Assembly (NCBI GenBank): GCA_045628865.1
Contig: JAZQQB010000089.1
Location: 1 to 50,414 of the forward strand
Reading direction: 5' to 3'
Origin: JAZQQB01 sp045628865
GTDB lineage: Bacteria > Bacillota > Clostridia > Lachnospirales > Lachnospiraceae
DNA length: 50,414 nucleotides
This document shows, piece after piece, positions 32,771 to 42,300 of the stretch. The position numbers and the translations under genes were made by a program. Positions within the stretch are counted from its first letter, which is position 1. Each line of letters starts with the position of its first letter. The notes beneath the pieces were generated by a model. It was given only the letters and a program-made list of their open reading frames with translations, ran no database searches and was not told where the DNA came from.

Positions 32771-35110
32771 ATGAAAAAAAATAAAGGATGGAAAAAGCTG
32801 AACAGAAGAGATCGAGGATGGAACTTTCGCTTGAATGATCAGGGTGCTGCAATTGTAGTAATCCTGATCGTGATCGCGTTGGTTTCTGTTCTTGCGTCTA
32901 TGGTTATGTATATGTCTTATGCGAACTATGTTATGAAGGCCAATGAGTCTGGATCTAAGAATAACTTCTATTCTGCAGAGGCAGTGTTAGATCAGATCAA
33001 TAGTGGACTTCAGACTCATGTTTCCGTTGCCATTGGGGCAGCCTATGATGTGGCATCACAGACCACAACAAATGTAAACGAAGCACAGCGAGAAACCAAT
33101 TTCCAGAATACCTATGTCACAAATCTGATCGGATTATTAAAAAAAGGAAATAGTAATGATCAGTATGAGGTTGGTACCATTGCGTCGGTTACAAATGTTA
33201 CGGGTTTGTATGCATATCTGGATAACAACCTTAGAGTTATGGCCTTGAATTATGACTATACGACAGATGGACCATTTGATGCTGAGAAGGGATATTTACA
33301 TATTTATTCGGAAACTCAGGAAATGAGTCGGGATACTGATGGTCTTATATTAAAGGACCTTGTTATAGAATTTTGTGATGATGATGGATACTATTCTGAA
33401 ATCCATACAGATATCAGATTTATCTTCCCGGATATTTCTATGGCGGCGCAACAGTCCTTCCCGGATGTAGATACTTATAACATTATTGCAGATGGTGGTG
33501 TAGAGGGTTCTGCAGCAGGATCTATCGTATTGACAGGTAATATTTATGCCGGGAATAGCCATTATCCAGGAGAAGGAACAGATCCTTTATATGGATTACA
33601 TATTTCAGGAACAACAACTGTAAATTCCTGTGGTGTGAATGGATCTTATTCCAATATTATCATCAAAGGTGGACTGAATGTTGATCAATCTACGTTGAAC
33701 ATTGAAAAAGGAAACGTGTGGACAGATGATATGAATGTTCATTCGTCTACTATTAAGGTAACAGGAGATCAATCTGCAATCTATAATGCAGATGATCTTA
33801 CCTTAACAGGTACAGGAAATCAAATCACATTAGAAGGATCTTATGTTGGATATGGAGATGGAAGATACAATTATACTGTTTCACCAGCAGGCGAATATGA
33901 TACTGCATCCTTAAGTAGTGCTATTATTGTAAATTCTAAAAACACAACACTAAATATGGCATCCTTAAAGGGCCTTTATCTGGCAGGAACTGCGTACTTA
34001 AATCCTTATAAAAATGATTACTTTGAAATGAATTATGATGTTTCTAAATTTAATGCAACAGAAATACCGGAAAAAATCCTGATCGGTAATTCTATCGCAG
34101 TAAAAATTGATCAGTTAGCATATTTGCTTCCAAGAGCATGTATTGGTGTGATGGATGGAGTTTCAATTATTAATCAGAATCCAATGACACAGTCGGAATA
34201 TAATATGTGGAGAGCTTACAATACCAGTGGAAAAGCAAATTATTTGCCAGTAGATTATTCTAAGATCAAGGACGCATATGGATTTGAAATAGCAGCGACA
34301 TCTGATGCATACACCTATCAGGTTGTAGCAAAACAGACTGCTGCCGGATCTATGTATTATGTGTATCTGGCATTTAATAATGAAATAGATTCATCGAATT
34401 ATTATAAGAGCTATCTGGCAAATGCATCAGAAAGATTATCAACCTATGCAAATAAATATAACAATAGAATCTATTTGCCAACAACAAACAGTACAGCTAT
34501 CAATACGAATGGTAATCTGGTTTCCTGTCAGTTAAACAGCAATACAGGAAATATGTATTATGCACTTTTTGATGCCAATATGGGTGGAGAAAATAACAAC
34601 AACATGATCAACAAACAGTATGCACAAACTTATGAAACCTGGTGTTCATTGCTTTCTTCCAACCGTGATCTGACTGGCGATAGAGAGAAGTCGGTATATG
34701 AGAATACTATAGATGAAAGCCAGTTTTCACATTATTCAATGCCGGGAAATTATACCGGTGATGGCGGCGTAAGAGCTGTTGTGGTGGATGGAAATTATAA
34801 CATTTCACCAGGGTATGATAGTAACATCAAACTTGTTATTGCAACTGGAAATGTAAATGTTAGTGCAAGTTTTTCAGGACTGATCATTGCAGGTGGACAT
34901 GTTGATATTAAGAATGGTTGTAGTATCAGTGCAGATGAAACCAACGTACAGAAAGCATTGCTTGCTGAAGTAGATAGTGAGCATAGTGTAGCTTCTGCAT
35001 TTTTTGTAAATGGTTCTGCATATTCGACAGCTAATAATTCGGCTAGTTCTTCGGTTTCTTATACAAATGTGAAGGATTTGATCATTTATGAAAACTGGAG
35101 TAAGGAATAA
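32771..35110 (+). CDS. PilX/GspK-like giant prepilin-type protein lacking Glu5
   Basis: 779 residues from the ATG at 32771, which follows GGAGG; a TTG start at 32759 would include that site and is rejected. The basic N-terminus ends LNDQG (Gly25), then AAIVVILIVIALVSVLASMVMYM. Mature position 5 is Val, not Glu, a feature of the tip subunit GspK and of PilX-type proteins. FYSAEAVLDQINSGL matches the PilX-style segment after the helix. The long exported part has short regular beta turns (GSIVLTGNIYAGN, SNIIIKGGLNV, LVIATGNVNVSASFSGLIIA), suggesting a beta-helix. Confidence 0.8.
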   Translation: MKKNKGWKKLNRRDRGWNFRLNDQGAAIVVILIVIALVSVLASMVMYMSYANYVMKANESGSKNNFYSAEAVLDQINSGLQTHVSVAIGAAYDVASQTTTNVNEAQRETNFQNTYVTNLIGLLKKGNSNDQYEVGTIASVTNVTGLYAYLDNNLRVMALNYDYTTDGPFDAEKGYLHIYSETQEMSRDTDGLILKDLVIEFCDDDGYYSEIHTDIRFIFPDISMAAQQSFPDVDTYNIIADGGVEGSAAGSIVLTGNIYAGNSHYPGEGTDPLYGLHISGTTTVNSCGVNGSYSNIIIKGGLNVDQSTLNIEKGNVWTDDMNVHSSTIKVTGDQSAIYNADDLTLTGTGNQITLEGSYVGYGDGRYNYTVSPAGEYDTASLSSAIIVNSKNTTLNMASLKGLYLAGTAYLNPYKNDYFEMNYDVSKFNATEIPEKILIGNSIAVKIDQLAYLLPRACIGVMDGVSIINQNPMTQSEYNMWRAYNTSGKANYLPVDYSKIKDAYGFEIAATSDAYTYQVVAKQTAAGSMYYVYLAFNNEIDSSNYYKSYLANASERLSTYANKYNNRIYLPTTNSTAINTNGNLVSCQLNSNTGNMYYALFDANMGGENNNNMINKQYAQTYETWCSLLSSNRDLTGDREKSVYENTIDESQFSHYSMPGNYTGDGGVRAVVVDGNYNISPGYDSNIKLVIATGNVNVSASFSGLIIAGGHVDIKNGCSISADETNVQKALLAEVDSEHSVASAFFVNGSAYSTANNSASSSVSYTNVKDLIIYENWSKE

Positions 35111-35154
35111 GGAAGTAAATCGTTTTATTGTAAAGGGAAAGGCTTGGACCGCTT

Positions 35155-35181
35155 CGGATTTCACAAGTGAAATGGAGATTA
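35155..35181 (+). repeat. 27-nt repeat containing hairpin and SD, copy 2
   Basis: Identical to 10076-10102. The ATTTCAC-AA-GTGAAAT stem is followed by GGAGATTA, then the ATG of the pseudopilin gene at 35184. Here it supplies the ribosome binding site. Confidence 0.7.
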
Positions 35182-35183
35182 AT

Positions 35184-35726
35184 ATGAGAAGTGAAAAAAA
35201 TAATCACGGTTTTTCTATTATAGAATTGATCATTATAATGGCAATTATGGCTGTTTTGGTTAGTGGATTATCCATTGGTGTAAGCATTGTTAAAAGTAAT
35301 GATATCAAAAAAACAAATAACTATGTAAATTCAATACTTGGAAATACAAAGACCTACTGTCTTGCGAAGAAATCTGCAGAATGTGTTTTTTATAAATCTG
35401 GAGATGATGTAAAATGCAAGCTTACGGTTAATGGGGAAGTGATTTCTGATGAAGTCATTGGTGGGAGCAAGATTACCATCAAATATAAGGTAGCGTCTAC
35501 CAAGGGAAGTTATTCTGTGAATGATCCATCAGGCGTATATGAGATAGAAGAAGCTGGTGTGAATCCGGAATTAAAGATTTCTTTTGACCATAGTTCAGGA
35601 GCGTTGAAACCATATGAGGTAGTTGGAGGAACGAAAAACTATATTTATGAGCTCTATATTTGCAAGGGTTCCAAGGTTATCACCTATGAGTTTGTGCCAG
35701 CGACAGGTAAGTTTCAGATTAAATAG
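35184..35726 (+). CDS. Minor pilin / pseudopilin (GspH-like size)
   Basis: 180 residues from the ATG at 35184, chosen because GGAG lies 6 nt upstream; a longer frame from 35088 overlaps the preceding gene. Leader MRSEKNNHG, then FSIIELIIIMAIMAVLVSGLSIGVSIV with Glu5. The exported domain holds a Cys pair (TYCLAKKSAEC) plus another Cys at DDVKCKL, and beta strands to the end. It is probably part of the minor pilin initiating complex with its neighbours. Confidence 0.87.
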   Translation: MRSEKNNHGFSIIELIIIMAIMAVLVSGLSIGVSIVKSNDIKKTNNYVNSILGNTKTYCLAKKSAECVFYKSGDDVKCKLTVNGEVISDEVIGGSKITIKYKVASTKGSYSVNDPSGVYEIEEAGVNPELKISFDHSSGALKPYEVVGGTKNYIYELYICKGSKVITYEFVPATGKFQIK

Positions 35727-35774
35727 TAGCATTGGGATGCTTTTATGAAGATTTCTTATGAATGGAGATAAATC

Positions 35775-36350
35775 ATGAAACAGATGAAAAAGAGGAAACT
35801 GAATAACAAGGGATTCAGCCTGGTTGAATTGTTGATTGCTGTTGCACTTTTGGCAATTGTATCCGTTGCTGTTAGTGGATTCTTAAGTACAGTCAATCGA
35901 AATTATAAGCGAAATCAGACAGAGGTTGATCTTCAGTATGAATCACAGACGGTCATGAATCAGTTAAAGGATCTGCTGATTGATACCTCAAAGGGGTTAA
36001 GTGTTACTGGAAACGGTACAAATCAGATTGATATCTTCATATACAATGATACCACTTATAGTCACATTTGTTGGGTACAGGATCAGCATGCGATGTATCT
36101 AAGAAATTATGCGTATGATGAAGCACCAGAAGCAGTTTTGAATAGAAACAATGCAGATCTCATTTCTGAATTTGTATTTGAATTGAATGTAGACCTGTCA
36201 GAAGCAGGTAGTAGAAGACAAGTGGCATTTACCATGACATTTGCCAAAAAAGTTGATGCGACACAGAAGTATCAATCAAGCAATACTATAACCTTAAGAA
36301 ACAATGTTTTGATTGGAAAGACAAGACAGCAGGTATACAATCTGCCATAG
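35775..36350 (+). CDS. Minor pilin / pseudopilin (PilW/GspJ-like)
   Basis: 191 residues. Leader MKQMKKRKLNNKG, then FSLVELLIAVALLAIVSVAVSGFL with Glu5. The segment NRNYKRNQTEVDLQYESQTVMNQLKDLLID after the helix is typical of PilW/GspJ-type subunits. The C-terminal domain is small and beta-rich. The ATG follows GGAGATAAATC. The next gene, the giant secreted protein, begins 24 nt downstream. Confidence 0.87.
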   Translation: MKQMKKRKLNNKGFSLVELLIAVALLAIVSVAVSGFLSTVNRNYKRNQTEVDLQYESQTVMNQLKDLLIDTSKGLSVTGNGTNQIDIFIYNDTTYSHICWVQDQHAMYLRNYAYDEAPEAVLNRNNADLISEFVFELNVDLSEAGSRRQVAFTMTFAKKVDATQKYQSSNTITLRNNVLIGKTRQQVYNLP

Positions 36351-36373
36351 ATTTTTCCTCGCGGAGGTAACTT

Positions 36374-39300
36374 ATGAAAAAGAATTTAGTCAAAATAGGA
36401 GGTTCTGCATTAGCGTTTACGTTAGCTGGAATTCTTTCATTTCAGTTAGTCACAAACCATGAGATTGTTGTAGACGCAAAAGTAGATACCTTATCTGGAA
36501 TTGAACAGATTCGAAATGAAATCATGGGAAAGGATGATCAGGCATATCATATCCTAGAAATCGTTCCTGATCGAAGCGAGGCAGAATTTGGTTATTTGAT
36601 CGGTGGAAGTGAACCATTTTACTATGCCCCGGATCCAGATCATGCCAATGATATAGTAGAAGCAAAGTATCTTGTGGGTAACTCTAAGCTGACCTATCAG
36701 GATTGTTCGCTTTGGGATGAAAACAATCATTGCTGGATCAGCGTGGAATCTAAGTTAAGTAATCCAAATTGGTCTGAAGCAGATAAACAGACTTTTATGG
36801 CCCTTATTACGGATAAGTATTTTGAAAAAACAGGTGTAAATGGGGATCTTAAAAATATTGTGTCCTATACCTATGATTCTTATCCTTTTGAAAGAGGTAC
36901 CTTGGTATTTGATACAGGTGATTACAATATTGACATGGTACCACTAGGTCAGGATTATATAAATGGGAATTACTATATTGGAAGTGCAGGCGCTTCGGGT
37001 ACAATTGCGAAAGGCACAAATTTATCACAATATCCTGGCAGTGGTTTATATTATAAAAAAATAACAGATATTGGTTCGGATGGTAATTATTATACGGGCT
37101 ATATTTTGGTTGGAAATATAGATGCAGTGAAGGAAGATGCAATGAATGCAGTTTCTAACGCTATTGTTGTAGTGGATCTGCAAAATAATGCTGCATCAGT
37201 TTCTAATGGTGTATTGACATCTGGTAATACTTACACCATTACACCTAAGATTACTGGTACTGGTTATGATGATCAGTTAGCAATCGATTCCATTTCATAT
37301 CAGGTGAAGGTAACCTACTGGTATAATAATGTAGTTTCAGAGACAGGATTTGAACCAGTAGCAAATAGCCCATTTGGAAGTTATGGATTGACCTTTACGA
37401 CAGATGAAAATAAATTAAAGGTTGCATATGCAGAAACAAATGGTTATAAGGTAACCAATGTTGAAATTAAACCATTATCCGTATCATTAGAAATCGGAGG
37501 CACTCCGGTAGATTATTATAATCCAAATATTGAAATCAGTACGTCCCTTGTTGGTATAAACCCAAATCTTCAATATTGGACGGTAGATTATAATATCAAC
37601 AATCCTAGTGGAACTACGCTGTTGGATTCATTCTCATCAGATACAGTAGTAGAGGGTGCATATACCATTCGAAGAGCAACTGTTAAAGAGGATACCTATT
37701 ATCTTGCAGGCTGGAGTATCGTTTCTGGTGGGCCAATTGTGTATGGTGCCGAACAAACTATACAGTTAACAGAGAATCTGACTCTGTTTGGCGTATGGAA
37801 TACAAAGACACCAGGCACGGCAGTCCATACCTATTATGTAAATTATCATGTGAATGCGCCAGAGGGAGCAGTAGTTACTGGAACACCTACGAATGCATCT
37901 GGAATTGCAGGAGAGTATTCGTTGGGATGGCCATCTGCTGCAGGTTATACCTTTATGGGATGGGCAACCTCAAGTACAGCAGCAGAATCAGGAACTGTTT
38001 CCTATTCTTATGGAAACCGTACTGTTTCCTTGAATTCTAATTTAGATCTTTGGGGTGTATGGCGTTCTAATGAACCAGGCATGTATTCTATTACTTTTGA
38101 TACACGAGGTGGATCAGCAATTCCTACTACTAGTGGAAGTACGATTCCAACAAGTATTCCAGAAACGCGAAAGAATGGCTATGCTTTTGCTGGATGGTAT
38201 TTAGATGGAAACTATACCGAAGCAGTTGTACCAGGAACAACCATTAACAATGATATTACACTTTTTGCAAAGTGGGATCAATTAGCTTCTAATGTATTTA
38301 ATATTTATTTTGAATCAAATGGTGGATCTATCTGCGCAGGTGTTACAGGAACAGTTTTGCCAGATCCACTTCCAACCCCTACGAAAGATGGGTTTATTTT
38401 TGATGGGTGGTTTTTAGACGCAGGCTTTGCGGAGGCTGCAGCTGCAGGAGCTGTTATTACTAAAACTGTAACCTTATATGCAAAATGGACAGCGGTTCCA
38501 CCTGCTAATTTGGTGACATATACGGTGTCATTTAATGAAAATAAACCAGAAGGAGCAACTGGCACAGTTTCTGGTATGCCAGGCAGTGCTACCGTAAATG
38601 ATGGAGAAAGTTATGAAATTCCTGAGGGAACACCATCATTATCAGGTTACACATTTATGGGATGGGGCTATGGTGATGGACCGGCTCCGCCTTCTATCAC
38701 AGTCACAAGTGATGTTACGTTGAATGCGACGTGGGTGGTTGACGGAGATGGTGAAAAAAACGGCGGTGGAAACAACAACGACGATGAAAATAACAATGAC
38801 AATGAAAACAACAACGACGATGAAAACGATGGCGATGATTCCAATGCGAATGCTTCTAAATCCAACCAGACAGATTCTATCTTACTTGCCGGCTTAGATC
38901 TTTTGTTTGGAGAACCTTTGACAGTGTCTGCAGCGGAAGGCGATATTATTGCACCTTATCCTTATTACAAACTTTCCTATTCAGTGATCAATGATAATTC
39001 GAAGTTTGATCCGAACCTTCAGAAAATTGATGCTGAATTTGCGGCTAAATATGCAGATCAGGGATTTGCGTTTATTGAAAGTAATGAGGTAGATAATTCA
39101 GATCCAAATGGATTTAAGTATTATGTATATTTAAGTGCTGGAATCGCTAATTATGTACCAGATCATTCTGGTAACTTTAAGTTGATCAAGGACGGTGAAA
39201 CGGGCTATGATGCCGGTAATCTATCTACTGTACTTGCAAAGGAAAACTATGGTTCCTTTACAAATAAGGAAATGTTCCGTCAGTATGTATTTGATCTAGA

Positions 39301-42300
39301 ACCTGCAGAGTATTCTATGTTTAATATTCAGGTACATACCTATACGCCATCGGAATTAAATGCCATGGATACCAAGGATATCAACAATTTATTGGGTAAG
39401 ATGGGACTTGTGTACATTGGAAATGGTTTTGCATCGGGTGTTAATCCAAATGGAGGTACCCGTATCAACTTCCCGGCAAATGATCTGACAGTAGAAAAGA
39501 CCAAAGACCTGTTTTCAACAATCGTTACCATGCAGATTCCTACTATCGTAGATGCATCCATTTCGTTCTTCACAGGTGGAAATGGAAATATTGGAAACAA
39601 TGGACAAAATGCCAATATTCAGAAATTGATTGTACTGTTATTACAGGGTGATTACAGACAGTTTTTGGATGCAAATGGACAGGTATCATTACCTTCAAAC
39701 TGGTTTTCATACTATGAAGATGCTGTCGCATTCAATAGTAATTTAACTGGGGTGCATGATTTCATACTTAGTTATTACAGATATCATAGTAGTCAGAGCT
39801 CCATTGTAAATTCTAACTTTGCGACCATGGGATTATGTACCAATACCATGGGTGATACTGGCTTTGAAGAAGTATTATCAGAAATTATGACAGAAAATGA
39901 TTTCAGATCTGCTGATACGGGCTCAGGATATGCACAGTTAGATACTGGTATCAACTTTGGTCGTGCAATCCGTCATATTATCAACTATACATCGCAGCGA
40001 GTTGTGATCCAAAAAACATCTCTTCGTGTATTGGAGATTCAGCCAAATACACCTGTATCAAATTCTAAGGATGATGAACTTACCAAGGAAATTGTAAGCA
40101 GCTGGGTTGGAGGAGATATTTCTGCGGATAATATTACCATTGATACTATGACAATCCATGAATTTGTAGGTCATATTGAAGATTTAAATTCCATTTATGA
40201 TTTGATCTACATTGGTTCAGATGCAACAAGTTTTAACCATGAAACAGTAAATGCTTCTTATGTACAAGTAACTTCTAAGACACAAACAGAATATGTTAAA
40301 TTATATAATCTTGCATATAACAGATGGGATTATGTTCGTGTAGGAGACCCTATTTACAATTATACAGAATATACCACTGTAACAGCACGTACTGCTGGTA
40401 GAGAGTATGTTACTAGAGATACCACAGGAGCGAATCCAACCGTTATTGTGGGGACTTCTTCAACACCAGTTAAATATTACTATACAAAGTATATTGATAA
40501 ACCGGATATTACGCGAGTAAACAATGCACTGGTATATAATAATGGAATTGTTACCATCAGACCAGGTGCTCTAGCAGGTAATTCAAGTCAGCAGGCTGCA
40601 ACATATATCCCATTGACATCACAGTATCGAACAGAGGGTCAGGGCGGTGTTATCCCGGTTTACAATGATCAGTCCATGAGAGGAATGATCTATACCAATA
40701 TTGGTGATGTAACCAATGTTTATGGAGCTGGTGGTGGAAATATTCTTTCTGGTATTTTGCGTACAGACTGGAGAAATGGTCAGATTGGAACCAGCCAAAA
40801 TGATCTGGTAAACAGCTGGGTTCGTTATGCAGGTTATGACCTGTCCATGGAAAAATATAATGCATTGATGGACTTTGTGGATGCTTCATATCCAATAGTA
40901 GTAAGCAGCAGATTATATGGAACAGATAACGATGGAAACCGTTGCGTTGATCAAACAACAGTAGATAATTCATCTTATATGTACGACTTTTTGAATGCTA
41001 CTTTGAAAATGGGTAATGTGGTATCGACCACAGATGTCTCAGATGGTGCCAACAGTAAGTTTAGATTCTATGTCAATAGACCAAAGCTCGTGCTCACCAT
41101 TAAGAGCTATGGACCAAATGATTCATTGAATGCATCAGATAATAGTGGTGGTATTGTTCATCAGTTAAGTAAGTCGGATGATGGTAAATTTGTTTTATAT
41201 TATGAGTTTGAACTGGAAAACTTAGGTGCTGTTTCTACAGATACACTATATACCCTTCGATTATTCTTGGATACCAATGCAGATGGTAAATTCTCGGAAG
41301 CTTATGAGGAATTGGAAGGTATTGTGATTACAGAAAAGGATTCTGGAGCGACAGTTTCTTACAATGCTATTAAAACAAATAAAACGTATGTCGCAAAAAG
41401 AGAACTTCCAGCGTCTTATGATGGTGTGTTAACCTGGGATCTTCAGGTGGAACAAAATAAGAACGCAATGATCAGATGTTCTGAGGAAGGCTATACCAAG
41501 ATTTTGAATGGCCGAACTGCTGAGATTAAGATTTTGCAGATCATGAAGAGTACAGATAATAATGCTAACCTGAATCTGCAGTGGGCAATTGGAACTGCCA
41601 ATGATAATGGTTCCAATACAGATCCTGTTTATCAGGTATATCATTCATTGGTATATGGAACCAAGGGAAGGACTCTTACGGTTAGAACTGCGGCAGGAAA
41701 TGAAAGTCTGTATGTGGCAGGGAATGGTATCAATGATGATTATCATTTAAAGATTGAAAGTATCACAACTGATGAGTATGCAAGACGCTATGCCAATAAA
41801 ACTTTAAATCTGGATCAGTATGATATGTTGATCTTAGGTTTTTCAGATATGTATCAGGATATTAAGGCTGATAGTCTTTATGGTGATGGCGGTTTGATCG
41901 ATTTCATTGAAAGTGGAAAGAGTGTACTTTTTGCACATGATACTACTTCCTTCTGGCAGTATGATACTTACTGGTCATATTATATGAACAGATATATCAG
42001 AAACTACGTAGGTATGGATACCTATGGTGTAACCATGGCTTATACCAAACAGGTTGATGATTGGCAGTACTACGATGTATTACGTTCTGGTTATGGTTTT
42101 TCTAAACCGGCAACCACAACTGAAAAATGTTTGTGGAATCTTCTTTATCCAACCAAGGATGCAAATGGAAGATATAACTACAATACAAAGAATATTGCAT
42201 TTAAACCAGGAAGTAATAGAACCAGAACAGTTCCAGAGGTACAGGGATTTGCGATTCAGCCAATTGTACGATGTCGTGTGACTAGTGATCAGTGGGCGTG

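Noticed and set aside
38740..38862. Short GAT/AAC-type tandem repeats in the giant gene as a possible CRISPR or phase-variable tract
   Set aside because: They encode the Asn/Asp/Glu linker between domains, have no spacers, and the units are irregular. Slippage in multiples of three could alter linker length but would not switch the gene off.
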